From Halobacillus fulvus (lineage in GTDB: Bacteria; Bacillota; Bacilli; Bacillales; Halobacillaceae): a stretch of DNA of 64,000 nucleotides. Both the position numbers and the translations under genes were made by a program. Shown here piece after piece: positions 51,424 through 59,665 of this stretch (position 1 is its first letter; every line of letters begins with the position of its first letter). The notes under the pieces were generated by a model that was not told where the DNA came from, searched no databases, and worked only from the letters and a program-made list of their open reading frames with translations. The stretch covers positions 1-64,000 of the forward strand of contig SCFO01000008.1 in assembly GCA_004078665.1 (NCBI GenBank). The letters run 5' to 3'.

Positions 51424-51450
51424 GATGTTTCACAAGTCCTTTCTTCTAAA

Positions 51451-51984
51451 TCAGGAGCCTAAAAACAATCCTCCGTAGATAAGCGAAATCAATATGACGA
51501 AAGCCGGATGAACCTTCATTCTTTCAATCAGCAGATAGCTGGCCACTCCGATAATGATCACCTGCCACCAGCCGATTTGAATCTGTGATTCTGCGAAAAA
51601 ACGCCACGCCATAATACCGAGAAGAACTGCGATGGCCGGGCGGACATAGAGTGTCATCCGTTGTACTTTCGGTGAATCTTTATATTTGAACAAGAGGCGA
51701 AGCAGTAAGATCATTAAAATCAGAGAAGGGGCAACCGTCGCAAAGACTCCGACACCCGCTCCAAGTAAACCCGCTTGCTCATAGCCAATGTACCCGGCCA
51801 TCTTTGTTGCAATCGGACCAGGCAATGCGTTCCCCATGGCCAGGACTTCACTGAACTCCTGGACCGACATCCATCCATAGCGATGAACGACTTCATTTTC
51901 GACTAATGGAATCGAAGCTGGTCCGCCACCATAGCCAAGGATGCCCGGAATGAAAAATGCGAGAAAAATCTCCCAGTAAATCAT
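51451..51984 (-). CDS. Chromate transporter, half-size subunit (ChrA/YwrA-type)
   Basis: A 177-residue CHR-domain membrane protein with the motif FFIPGILGYGGGPASIPLVE and NALPGPIATKMAGYIGY. It pairs with the next gene: half-size CHR proteins work as heterodimers in chromate or sulfate transport. It overlaps its partner by four bases. Confidence 0.9.
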   Translation of the reverse strand: MIYWEIFLAFFIPGILGYGGGPASIPLVENEVVHRYGWMSVQEFSEVLAMGNALPGPIATKMAGYIGYEQAGLLGAGVGVFATVAPSLILMILLLRLLFKYKDSPKVQRMTLYVRPAIAVLLGIMAWRFFAESQIQIGWWQVIIIGVASYLLIERMKVHPAFVILISLIYGGLFLGS

Positions 51985-52538
51985 GATTCCTCTCCTTTCT
52001 CTGCCTGCTGATCCTTTTTAACCAATGCAGCGGCAAGCAGAAAAGCAATGATGATTCCCGGATGGATCCCTAAAAATTGCAAAGCAACAAAAACGACAAC
52101 CGTCAACGCTAGGGTCGCGCTCCATCCTAATCCTTTTTTCGCCCTGTCAAAGAATTGCCATGTCAAAACAGCCAGCATGACCGCGACGACAGGCATGACC
52201 GCGCTGGTCATCCCGTTGACCCAGCTCACATCCTTCAAGGAAGTAAGCGTCCCGAGTAACACGATCATCAAGCCGATTGTGGGCAGAATCGTCGCGATTA
52301 CAGCATTCAAAAGGCCAAACCAGCCGCTGACGCGGTAACCGATGTAGCCGGCCATTTTTGTTGCAATCGGACCGGGTAACGTATTTGCTAATGCCAGCAG
52401 ATCCCCGAAATCAGAATCATTCATCCAGCGATATTTTTCTACAACCTCTTTATGTACGAGCGGAATTGAAGCCGGGCCACCTCCATAGCCAAGCATCCCC
52501 ACTCTGAAAAATGCGATGAATAATTGCCACTGTTTCAT
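51981..52538 (-). CDS. Chromate transporter, half-size subunit (ChrA/YwrB-type)
   Basis: The 185-residue protein has the matching CHR motifs GMLGYGGGPASIPLVH and NTLPGPIATKMAGYIGY. The two subunits share about the same fold and are expected to insert in opposite directions. Start ATG 52538 with AAAGGA 10 nt upstream; a longer reading to 52559 starts before the gamma-glutamyltransferase stop. Confidence 0.9.
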   Translation of the reverse strand: MKQWQLFIAFFRVGMLGYGGGPASIPLVHKEVVEKYRWMNDSDFGDLLALANTLPGPIATKMAGYIGYRVSGWFGLLNAVIATILPTIGLMIVLLGTLTSLKDVSWVNGMTSAVMPVVAVMLAVLTWQFFDRAKKGLGWSATLALTVVVFVALQFLGIHPGIIIAFLLAAALVKKDQQAEKGEES

Positions 52539-52552
52539 GTATTGCACGTCCT

Positions 52553-54166
52553 TTACCACACTGCGATGGAACCGTCTGTTCTGGACTCTGTTCCTCCAGC
52601 GTATACCCCATTATCCGGATTTCGAATGATCATTTGACCACGGCCGAAGCTTGAAGAATCGAGCGCAACCTGAACGTTGTGACCTTTACGCTTCAAGCCT
52701 TGGGCGATATGATTCGGAAATCCAGGCTCTACCCAAAGCTCCTTCTCTTTCGTCCATTGCCACCTCGGCGCATCCAGCGCCATTTGTGGGTTCAGATGAC
52801 AGTCTATGAAGTGACTGATCACTTGCATGTGTCCCTGCGGCTGCATGAATCCTCCCATTACGCCAAACGGCCCTAACGGATCATCACCTTTTGTAAGGAA
52901 CCCTGGAATAATGGTATGAAAGGTACGTTTATTCCCTTCCAGCTTGTTTACATGGGTCGGATCCATCGAGAAGTTATGCCCCCGGTTTTGCAAGGCAATT
53001 CCTGTTCCAGGTACGACGAGGCCAGACCCAAATCCTTCATAATTGCTTTGGATAAACGAGACCATGTTTCCTTCACGATCAGCTGTCGCGAGATAAACTG
53101 TCCCTCCTTGAGAAGGTTCTCCTGCCTGAGGAAGTTGAGCTACGTCCATGATCTTCTCTGCCCTTTCCTGACCATACCCTTCAGAAAGCAATGCGTCAAC
53201 GGAATGCGCCATGCTTCCCCGTTCCGTTATATGCTGATGTCCATCTGCATAAGCCAACTTCAACGCCTCAATTTGAGTATGGTAATCTTTCACCCGTAAC
53301 GTCTCTTCAAATTGAAAATGCTTCGTCATATTCAATCCCATCAATGCTACGAGCCCTTGCCCGTTCGGCGGAATTTCCCACACGTCATACCCACGATAGT
53401 TGACAGAGATCGGTTCTACCCATTCCGGCTTATACGCCATCAAATCTTCTTTTCTCAAAAAACCGCCATATGTTTTGGAAAATTCATGAATTCGGTCTGC
53501 AAGCTCGCCTTTATAGAAAGCATTCCCCTTCGTTTCCGCAATGCGCTTTAATGTAGAGGCGTGATCGGGGGAAGACCACATTTCGCCTACCTCAGGGGCG
53601 CGGCCATCAGGAGCAAACGTTTGGAACCATGCGCTAAACTGCTCCTCTGTCAATTGTTCAGAAAAGCGTTCATACGCTTCTTTCCAGTGCTTGCCTAATA
53701 TCGGGGTCAGCGGAAATCCTTCTTCTGCATAAGAGATCGCCGGCGCAAGTACTTCCTGAAAATCAAGCAGCCCGAATTTATCCGACAGTTCCGCCCACGC
53801 CGCCGGAGCGCCGGGAACTGTGACAGGAATGAACCCGTATTTCGGAATGTGTTCGCAGCCTTTTTCTTTGACCGCATCGATTGAAATCGAAGAAGGAGAT
53901 GGACCGCTGGCATTCAGCCCGTACAGCTGGTCTTTCATCCAAACTAAAGCAAATGCGTCTCCCCCAATCCCATTGGATGTAGGTTCGACAACGGTTAAAC
54001 AGGCTGCCGTGGCAATCGCAGCATCGACAGCGTTCCCACCCTTTTTCAAAATATCCCGGCCTGCTTGAGCGGCCAGTGGTTGAGAAGTGGCGACCATGCC
54101 TTTTCGTCCATAAGTCGTCATGCGGTGGGAATGATAAGGATTATGTAAAGCATCAAATGTTTTCAA
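52553..54166 (-). CDS. Gamma-glutamyltransferase (YwrD-like)
   Basis: The 537-residue Ntn hydrolase has the N-terminal segment KGMVATSQPLAAQAG, TVVEPTSNGIGGDAF, and the autocleavage threonine in QGGTVYLAT (about residue 355), followed by QSNYEGFGSG. There is no signal peptide, so it should be cytoplasmic, as for B. subtilis YwrD. It hydrolyses or transfers gamma-glutamyl groups, e.g. from glutathione-like compounds. Its place upstream of two CHR genes mirrors the ywr cluster of B. subtilis. Confidence 0.92.
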   Translation of the reverse strand: MKTFDALHNPYHSHRMTTYGRKGMVATSQPLAAQAGRDILKKGGNAVDAAIATAACLTVVEPTSNGIGGDAFALVWMKDQLYGLNASGPSPSSISIDAVKEKGCEHIPKYGFIPVTVPGAPAAWAELSDKFGLLDFQEVLAPAISYAEEGFPLTPILGKHWKEAYERFSEQLTEEQFSAWFQTFAPDGRAPEVGEMWSSPDHASTLKRIAETKGNAFYKGELADRIHEFSKTYGGFLRKEDLMAYKPEWVEPISVNYRGYDVWEIPPNGQGLVALMGLNMTKHFQFEETLRVKDYHTQIEALKLAYADGHQHITERGSMAHSVDALLSEGYGQERAEKIMDVAQLPQAGEPSQGGTVYLATADREGNMVSFIQSNYEGFGSGLVVPGTGIALQNRGHNFSMDPTHVNKLEGNKRTFHTIIPGFLTKGDDPLGPFGVMGGFMQPQGHMQVISHFIDCHLNPQMALDAPRWQWTKEKELWVEPGFPNHIAQGLKRKGHNVQVALDSSSFGRGQMIIRNPDNGVYAGGTESRTDGSIAVW

Positions 54167-54208
54167 ACGATCACACTGCCCTTCTGCTTCATGTCATTAT
54201 AGTACCAT

Positions 54209-54237
54209 CAAAAAGAAACCCACATCACCTGTGGGTT
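54209..54237 (-). terminator. Terminator of the HesB-like gene
   Basis: AACCCACA and TGTGGGTT pair around GGTGA, followed by TCTTTTTG on the minus strand, at the stop codon. Confidence 0.85.
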
Positions 54238-54527
54238 CATTCATCACAATTTTTTTCAGGAAGGCCAAGTAACTGGAACTTCGGACCTTCAAACGTTTGC
54301 TTGCCTTCAATTGTCAATGATTCAGTTAAATGGATGATGCGCTTATCAATGGCAACAGGAATCGAGTTGATGTACTGAAGTTCGTCATCGGCTTCCGGGT
54401 CCCCGATCGTCATTCCGATATCGGGTTCACCACAACCGAACCCTGCAAAGAAGAGCCGTAACGCACCCGCTTCTTCATCTTCCAAAATCTGATGCAACAA
54501 GTCTCGTGCCTGATCCGTTATGTTCAT
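54237..54527 (-). CDS. HesB/IscA-like protein
   Basis: A 96-residue protein with ALRLFFAGFGCGEPDIGMTI, a HesB/YneR-like core. It has one cysteine in GFGCGEP and another close to the C-terminus (KNCDE), rather than the three of classic IscA, so iron-sulfur binding is uncertain. Start ATG 54527; the reading to 54560 has no ribosome site. Confidence 0.82.
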   Translation of the reverse strand: MNITDQARDLLHQILEDEEAGALRLFFAGFGCGEPDIGMTIGDPEADDELQYINSIPVAIDKRIIHLTESLTIEGKQTFEGPKFQLLGLPEKNCDE

Positions 54528-54659
54528 AACCAGTCCTCTCCTTCGACTATAAAATACCATATTCTCTGCACATTGCGAAACATATATGTTTCACGTGAAA
54601 AAAACAGAATAAAATAGAATTTCTGATTTCTTTGTCACACTCCGAAAGATGCTCCATGC

Positions 54660-54697
54660 AAAAAAGCCTTCAAGGAAGAATCCTTGAAGGCTTTTTG
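54660..54697. terminator. Terminator of ohr
   Basis: AAAGCCTTCAAGGA and TCCTTGAAGGCTTTTT form a perfect 14-bp stem. Confidence 0.93.
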
Positions 54698-54707
54698 TAT
54701 GTTTCTA

Positions 54708-55124
54708 TTATACAGCTTTTGCATTAATTTCGACATCGATATTGCCGCGTGTCGCTTTTGAATATGGGCAGACTTTATGCGCTTCCTCAGCAAGAGCTTC
54801 CGCTTCCTCCTGAGAAACTCCTTTAATATGAACGTTCAAGACAACGCCCACTTTGAAGCCATTGTCAGACTCGTCCTTCAGAAGGCTGACATCAGCTGTA
54901 ATTTCTGAGTCAATATCTTTCTTCTGCTTACTAGCCACAAGGTTGAGTGCCCCATCGTAGCAAGCGGAATAGCCTGCAGCGAAAAGTTGTTCAGGGTTTG
55001 AACCTTCTTCTTTCCCTTCACCAGGCATCGATAGGTTCAGATCAATCAGACCATCATCAGATTTCACATGACCGTTACGGCCACCTTTTGCTGTAGCATG
55101 TGCAGTAAACATTACATTACTCAA
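54708..55124 (-). CDS. ohr: Organic hydroperoxide resistance protein Ohr/OsmC
   Basis: The 138-residue thiol peroxidase has both redox cysteines of the Ohr group: GYSACYDGALN and KVCPYSKATRGN. It reduces organic hydroperoxides with lipoyl thiols. I choose the TTG at 55124 (AGGAG at spacing 8), giving MSNVMFTAHATAKGG; an ATG at 55130 is possible. A SigB-type promoter lies at 55170-55195, as for B. subtilis OhrB. No ohrR is adjacent. Confidence 0.92.
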   Translation of the reverse strand: MSNVMFTAHATAKGGRNGHVKSDDGLIDLNLSMPGEGKEEGSNPEQLFAAGYSACYDGALNLVASKQKKDIDSEITADVSLLKDESDNGFKVGVVLNVHIKGVSQEEAEALAEEAHKVCPYSKATRGNIDVEINAKAV

Positions 55125-55169
55125 TATCATCACTCCTTGAAAGGTTGTATGAATCGTCACAAAACTAAT

Positions 55170-55195
55170 TTACCACATTTTTTTCCCTGTTAAAC
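55170..55195 (-). promoter_or_regulatory. Probable SigB promoter of ohr
   Basis: GTTTAA (55190-55195), 14 nt, TGGTAA (55170-55175) on the minus strand. Only the first base of the -10 differs from the rsbV promoter of this genome. It is 45 nt before the start codon. Confidence 0.6.
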
Positions 55196-55202
55196 ATGAT
55201 CA

Positions 55203-55481
55203 TCACTCGATCAGCTCATAATCCTTCTTCAACGAATCGGGAGCCATCTTGACCATCAGCTGCAAGACGTAGGTGAACACCGCAAGATCATCTACAATTC
55301 CGAAGAATATTAAAAAGTCTGGAATCAAATCCCACGGGAACAGTAAATAGAGGATAAGAAAGAGGACAGAAAGCCACTTCTTTTCCTTACTTACTTCCTT
55401 TGATCGGAAAAAGCGCATCAGAAACGGGATCGACTTCCGGACATTGAAAACGAATTTGATCCGTCGCCAAAACTTCAACAA
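55203..55481 (-). CDS. DUF1232 (YkvA-like) membrane protein
   Basis: The 92-residue protein has the DUF1232 core LLFPWDLIPDFLIFFGIVDD and one or two hydrophobic segments. Its function is unknown. The start is TTG (AGGAG at spacing 9). Confidence 0.85.
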   Translation of the reverse strand: MLKFWRRIKFVFNVRKSIPFLMRFFRSKEVSKEKKWLSVLFLILYLLFPWDLIPDFLIFFGIVDDLAVFTYVLQLMVKMAPDSLKKDYELIE

Positions 55482-55653
55482 AAAACATCACTCCTTCTTC
55501 TGTTTATACCCTTCAGGTAACTTCTGTAAGCAGTCACAATTGCGAAATAAATGCGTATGATTTAACATAAGAAGGTGAATGCGCGATCTGACAAAGCGAT
55601 ATACAACCATACATACCCAATAGATAGAACGTACTAAAGGGGGGATATCGATC

Positions 55654-56205
55654 ATGAAAATCTTATTATTAAACGGTACGATCGTGGGATCGAAAACACG
55701 GACACTTCTTGATGAAATCGATCATTATATAAAAGAACTCCCGACTTCCCACCAGACAAAAATCGTGGATTTGGAAAATTATCAGCTGCAGTTCGTCGAT
55801 GGGCGCCCTGTCGAAGAATACAATGATGATATGCAAAGCCTGATCAAAGAAGTGGAAGAGGCCGATGCTTACGTGATTGCCACTCCGATTTTCCAAGGAT
55901 CCATTCCCGGAACATTGAAAAACGTTTTTGATGCCGTATCTCCTCTTGCGATGCGCTATAAGCCCGTCTCCATCGTGGCAAACGGCGGTACACTGCAGCA
56001 TCACCTTGTTGTCGAAAATCAACTTAAGCCTATTTTAAATTATTTCCGGTGCATGGTCACTCCTAACTATGTTTACACGCATACGAACCATTTCTCTACT
56101 CAGGGAGAACTGATCGATGAAGACGTACGTAGCCGTCTGAAGGAAATGACGAGAGTATTCAATCAATACATGCAAATGAGCCGTGAAATCGAGCCGGATA
56201 AATAA
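55654..56205 (+). CDS. NADPH-dependent FMN reductase
   Basis: The 183-residue flavodoxin-like protein has LLNGTIVGSKTRTLLDE and ATPIFQGSIPGTLKNVFD, signatures of the SsuE/AzoR-type FMN reductases. It should reduce FMN or an electrophilic substrate with NADPH. A monocistronic unit with GGGGGA before the start and a terminator after it. Confidence 0.9.
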   Translation: MKILLLNGTIVGSKTRTLLDEIDHYIKELPTSHQTKIVDLENYQLQFVDGRPVEEYNDDMQSLIKEVEEADAYVIATPIFQGSIPGTLKNVFDAVSPLAMRYKPVSIVANGGTLQHHLVVENQLKPILNYFRCMVTPNYVYTHTNHFSTQGELIDEDVRSRLKEMTRVFNQYMQMSREIEPDK

Positions 56206-56208
56206 TCA

Positions 56209-56246
56209 AAATCCCCTGCTAGTCTAAACTAGCAGGGGATTTGTTA
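56209..56246 (+). terminator. Terminator of the FMN reductase gene
   Basis: AATCCCCTGCTAGT and ACTAGCAGGGGATT form a perfect 14-bp stem with a four-base loop and a short T run. Confidence 0.92.
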
Positions 56247-56285
56247 TGAAGGGGCTCTAGTGTTCGTCCATAGGGTGGTTAAGAA

Positions 56286-56443
56286 GTTTCCGTTAGGTTG
56301 GGAGTGGCGGGAAATCGCGAGACTCCTGTGGGAGAAGGTGACAGACTGAGGCCCCACAGGAACGTTCCGAGGAGGCTCAGCGTCTCCCCCACGGAAAGCG
56401 AGTGATTTCCCGAACTTCCTACATCACGTCACATAAACGGAAA
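56286..56443 (+). repeat. Dispersed palindromic element, copy G (long form, diverged)
   Basis: GTTTCCGTT to AACGGAAAT. The core reads GAGACTCCTGTGGGAG, GAGGCCCCACAGGAAC, GAGGAGGCTCAGCG and GGAAAGCGAGTGATTTCCCG. Here TATGGG has become TGTGGG and CCCGCAGG has become CCCACAGG, so these positions change together and keep the CCTGTGG / CCACAGG pairing. Confidence 0.85.
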
Positions 56444-56465
56444 TAGCAGAGTCCTCCTAACACCT

Positions 56466-57086
56466 TTACACAAGATTCATAACTTTTGTCACATAGTTTT
56501 GAGTTTCCTGGAAGGGTGGGATCCCTCCATATTTGTCAACATTTCCAGGCCCGGCATTATAGGCGGCCAGAGCCAATTGCTGATTGCCGTCATAACGGTC
56601 CAGCATCTGCCTTAAATATTTCGTTCCACCCATCACATTCTCCTCTGGATCAAAGGAGTTGGTCACCCCGAGCCCTCTGGCCGTCGCAGGCATCAATTGC
56701 ATCAACCCTTGCGCACCAGCATGACTTACGGCTGAAGCTTTGAAGTTGGATTCGGTCTGGATGACGGAGCGGATCAACGATTCTTCAACACCGTAACGTT
56801 CAGAAGCTCGCCGGATGATCTCATCCACAGCCTGACTCTTCCCAGAAGCTTGCACAGGCATCTGTTGAACAGTTGGAGAAATCGTATGTACAGGAAGTTG
56901 AGGAAAAGCATCGAATGTCGTCATTTTTTTAGGGAGCGTCTGTTGTTGTGGCTGGCTCATAGCCGCCTGGAGAACGCTTTGAAAGGCTAAGTCCCGAATT
57001 TGGCTTTCGTAACCTTCCGTCGAGCGGCCATCCAGCATCGACATGGTTTGCATATGGATAAAGTTTTGCAATTGGACAAAATCCAT
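56466..57086 (-). CDS. Lytic transglycosylase, SLT domain (YjbJ-like)
   Basis: A 206-residue protein with a Gln/Pro-rich N-terminal half and a C-terminal SLT domain: [20 protein letters not shown] (catalytic Glu in QTES), [17 protein letters not shown] and [13 protein letters not shown]. It should cut peptidoglycan glycan strands. No signal peptide is evident, as in B. subtilis YjbJ. A promoter TTGCCG-N17-TAAAAT (about 57118-57146) precedes it. Confidence 0.9.
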   Translation of the reverse strand: MDFVQLQNFIHMQTMSMLDGRSTEGYESQIRDLAFQSVLQAAMSQPQQQTLPKKMTTFDAFPQLPVHTISPTVQQMPVQASGKSQAVDEIIRRASERYGVEESLIRSVIQTESNFKASAVSHAGAQGLMQLMPATARGLGVTNSFDPEENVMGGTKYLRQMLDRYDGNQQLALAAYNAGPGNVDKYGGIPPFQETQNYVTKVMNLV

Positions 57087-57546
57087 AAATCCACCTCATT
57101 TTTCAATCTTTTCTTAATTTTACACGATACCCCTATAACCGGCAATCGTTCATTAGAAAGGGATTATGTGACATAGATTCCATATGAAGACAAAAGTTGA
57201 GAAAAAAGATGAACAAACCACCATTTAAATCGGCACTTTCGACAGCTTTTTTCCCAAAGCAGAGTCCCTTCAAAGGATGATATAATTATAGGCAGCAAAA
57301 GAGGTTGCATGATCAACTGTTTTTACTTGAAACGATGTCTCTTTTGTCATTGTCGAATCACCCTTACATGATTCTTTCTCCGTTGGAAAGAATAAACCTT
57401 GTAGATTTCATTGTCTGTCTCCTCCAACCAAGAGGCATGGCAATAACCCTTATTGGACATCCAATAAGGGTTTTTTATTTATGTAAAACTAAATGAATGA
57501 TTCCCGTCTCCTTCTGCATATAGATGAAGTAAAGGAGGGGATGAAT
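57087..57546. other. Intergenic region with a candidate structured RNA
   Basis: These 460 bases contain the promoter of the SLT gene on the minus strand and, on the plus strand, a possible independent RNA from about 57290 to 57480. I find no convincing protein-coding gene; ORFs in the region lack ribosome sites. Confidence 0.55.
57290..57480 (+). ncRNA. Candidate structured RNA ending in a terminator
   Basis: A TATAAT box (about 57281-57286) starts the region. Then follow hairpins AAAAGAG/CTCTTTT (with an inner GTTG/CAAC), ATTCTTTC/GAAAGAAT (8 bp, loop TCCGTTG) and the terminal AACCCTTATTGG/CCAATAAGGGTT with six T residues. No clear -35 is present. It matches no RNA family or riboswitch I could recall. 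It may also be a leader of the small membrane protein gene at 57547, with a terminator in front of it. Confidence 0.4.
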
Positions 57547-57747
57547 ATGGCAAGCTTCAAGTACGACTCAAACGTTCTCTTATACTTAGCCTCCATCATC
57601 GCAGGATATGCACTCATCGAATTATCCGAATTGGCTTTAGGTGATTTCTTTTCCGCACTGTTTTTCTATGCTGGCCTCATTGCGATGGCTTTCTTCTCGT
57701 TCGTTCTTATATTTATAGCCTTTTTCAACTTTTTTTATAAAAACTAG
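57547..57747 (+). CDS. Small membrane protein
   Basis: A 66-residue protein with two hydrophobic helices (LLYLASIIAGYALIEL and FYAGLIAMAFFSFVLIFIAF) that I do not recognise. The ribosome site AAAGGAGGGG suits the ATG at 57547 (spacing 8) better than the ATG at 57541. It lies 67 nt after the terminator of the candidate RNA and ends in its own terminator (57758-57788). Confidence 0.65.
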   Translation: MASFKYDSNVLLYLASIIAGYALIELSELALGDFFSALFFYAGLIAMAFFSFVLIFIAFFNFFYKN

Positions 57748-57757
57748 CAACCTCCGG

Positions 57758-57788
57758 GAGCTGTCGAAATGACAGCTTCTTTCTTATG
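57758..57788 (+). terminator. Terminator of the small membrane protein gene
   Basis: GAGCTGTC and GACAGCTTC pair around GAAAT, followed by TTTCTT, just before the convergent lipid kinase stop. Confidence 0.75.
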
Positions 57789-57789
57789 T

Positions 57790-58668
57790 TCACACGATCA
57801 CTTTTATATGCGAAGGCAGAACTTGAATGGATACAGGCAAAGGATCGCCCTCTTCCCCATCGACATTGGTCACTAGCTTTTCATTAGAGGAAATATGTAC
57901 CTTCTCTGTTGTGAAATACTCGACATCTTCCTCTTCTTTCAATCTGCCTCGCATGATGGACGTGACAATGGCAGCCATTCTCACCATATTCACATTTTTG
58001 ATAATATATCCGTGGATAACCCCGTCATTCACCTCTGCTTCCGGCGCAATGTTTTCAAAGCCTCCGGTTGAATTCGTCAAAGCAGCGAGAAATAGGAAGG
58101 AGTCCCCTTCCCACACGTTGTCATCATATTCGAGTTTGAGCGGGTAGCTTGTGTTGGACGTTAAGGTTCGGAAGCCCTCCATCACGTAGGCGAGTGGACC
58201 GAATTTCGTTTTCTGTTCCGGCGTCACTTCGTAAGTGGCTTCGGCAAGAGCTCCTACAGCCACGATATTCACGAAGTAGCGATCATTAAACTTTCCGATA
58301 TCCACGAACTTCGTCTCATCAGAACGCAGACGTTCGATCGCTTGTTCAGGATTCAACGGAATGTTCAAAGCCCTCGCAAAATCGTTGACGGTCCCAAGCG
58401 GAATAATTCCAAGCGTGGGTCTGTGCTCCTGATCCACCATCCCGTTGATCGTTTCATTCAATGTCCCATCACCGCCAAGCGAAACGACAAGATCGAATTC
58501 ATTATGGCAGGCATCCTGACAAAACTTCGTAGCGTCGAGTTCCTTTTCCGTCTGGGCTATTTCCACATTGTAATCCTTATCCTCCAAGATCGATTGAATC
58601 CGTTCAACATGATCAAGGGCTTCTTCCTTACCAGAAGAAGGATTTACAATCAGCATCGCTTTCTTCAT
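57790..58668 (-). CDS. Diacylglycerol/lipid kinase family protein (YegS/BmrU-like)
   Basis: A DAGK_cat protein of 292 residues with LIVNPSSGKEEAL, LVVSLGGDGTLNETI (GGDGT) and GIIPLGTVNDFARAL. It should phosphorylate a lipid at the membrane. It is a paralog of the gene at 27586 and is closer to the YegS/BmrU group by its NPSSG start. The next upstream gene is an acetyltransferase 19 nt away. Confidence 0.92.
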   Translation of the reverse strand: MKKAMLIVNPSSGKEEALDHVERIQSILEDKDYNVEIAQTEKELDATKFCQDACHNEFDLVVSLGGDGTLNETINGMVDQEHRPTLGIIPLGTVNDFARALNIPLNPEQAIERLRSDETKFVDIGKFNDRYFVNIVAVGALAEATYEVTPEQKTKFGPLAYVMEGFRTLTSNTSYPLKLEYDDNVWEGDSFLFLAALTNSTGGFENIAPEAEVNDGVIHGYIIKNVNMVRMAAIVTSIMRGRLKEEEDVEYFTTEKVHISSNEKLVTNVDGEEGDPLPVSIQVLPSHIKVIV

Positions 58669-58687
58669 CCAAAATCCTCCCTATTCT

Positions 58688-59155
58688 CTACACTGATTTC
58701 GGGCTCCAACGATAGAGCTTTTTCATTGGTGAAAACCCGATCGATTCAAAAAAGAGTTCGGCCTTTGGATAACTCGCAAGCATGTCTAATTGAACGCCGG
58801 TCACACCGCGTTCATGCATCCATTTCATTAAAGCCTCACAAAGCTCTGTCCCGATCCCTTCCCTACGATAAAATTCATCGACGAAAATTTCGCGTACACA
58901 GCCATATTCAGATTCACTCCCAGGGTTTTCAATTGTCCCGAAAATATAGCCGATCATTTCCCCGCTTTTTTCCGCAATCAGTAATTTTTGACCATCATCA
59001 TTCCCGAAAAGCTGATCAGCTGCCCAGTATTTCCGCTCCCTCAAACGATCGGACAGCGGACCGTTTTCATGCTCCCGTACAATATGGAAATGCTCTATCG
59101 CATAACGAGTGAAGTGCATTAAATCCTTCTCTTTCGGTTCGCGAATCACTGCCAT
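58688..59155 (-). CDS. GNAT family N-acetyltransferase
   Basis: The 155-residue protein has the acetyl-CoA site EIFVDEFYRREGIGTELCEA (the R-x-x-G-x-G/A motif) and later FFESIGFSPMKKLYRW. The substrate is unknown. It may be cotranscribed with the lipid kinase gene downstream. Confidence 0.9.
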   Translation of the reverse strand: MAVIREPKEKDLMHFTRYAIEHFHIVREHENGPLSDRLRERKYWAADQLFGNDDGQKLLIAEKSGEMIGYIFGTIENPGSESEYGCVREIFVDEFYRREGIGTELCEALMKWMHERGVTGVQLDMLASYPKAELFFESIGFSPMKKLYRWSPKSV

Positions 59156-59170
59156 GCTGCTCTACACCTC

Positions 59171-59443
59171 CTAATTATTCAAAACGACCTGATATTCAGG
59201 CGTCTGATTGATGATGTCTCTCGCAAAAGAACAGACCGGGTCAATCTTCATTTTATTTTTTCTGGCTTCATTCACCGCATAATCAACCAGTTCTTTCCCT
59301 AATCCCTGTTCACGCTCATCAGGTTTGACTTTCGTGCTTGTGATGACAAGAAGGTCCTGATCCGTTTCAAAAAGCATTTCCGCCTTAGGATCTTCTTTTT
59401 CTCCTATATAAAAACGATTTTTCTCTTGCTGGATGTCGCTCAT
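59171..59443 (-). CDS. Small GNAT-like N-acetyltransferase (YjdJ type)
   Basis: A 90-residue protein of the short Gcn5-like type (KVKPDEREQGLGKELVDYAV, then KIDPVCSFARDII with the conserved Cys-Ser). It resembles human GATD1/YidJ-like small acetyltransferases. Start ATG 59443 has GGAAGG upstream; an earlier ATG at 59485 lacks a site. Confidence 0.86.
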   Translation of the reverse strand: MSDIQQEKNRFYIGEKEDPKAEMLFETDQDLLVITSTKVKPDEREQGLGKELVDYAVNEARKNKMKIDPVCSFARDIINQTPEYQVVLNN

Positions 59444-59632
59444 TTTATCCTTCCTTTCCTCTAGACACCATACCCGTTTCATCAAAAAGCTATGCCTTTC
59501 GCAGGGAAAATATGGCTAGAAATCGTTCTGTCATTCATCAGCTTTTTGTGTTTGAAGCGTTGTTTCTTTACATTAGATTATTCATTTTCCCATACTGATC
59601 GATTAAGCGGAAATATATTTTATAGCATAAAA

Positions 59633-59658
59633 AAGAGAGACAGATACCTGTCCCTCTT
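59633..59658 (-). terminator. Terminator of the cstA unit
   Basis: AAGAGGGACAG and CTGTCTCTCTT pair (one G-U) around GTAT, followed by TTTTTATG on the minus strand. It lies 7 nt after the stop of the 48-residue ORF. Confidence 0.88.
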
Positions 59659-59665
59659 CCCTCAT

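Noticed and set aside
57260-57490. Lysine, T-box, preQ1, 6S and other known RNA classes for the 57290-57480 region
   Set aside because: None of the consensus elements I could recall is present; kept only as an unclassified candidate.
59455-59480. SigB promoter before the small acetyltransferase gene
   Set aside because: A CGGGTATGG -10-like element is present on the minus strand, but no GTTT-like -35 at 12-15 nt.
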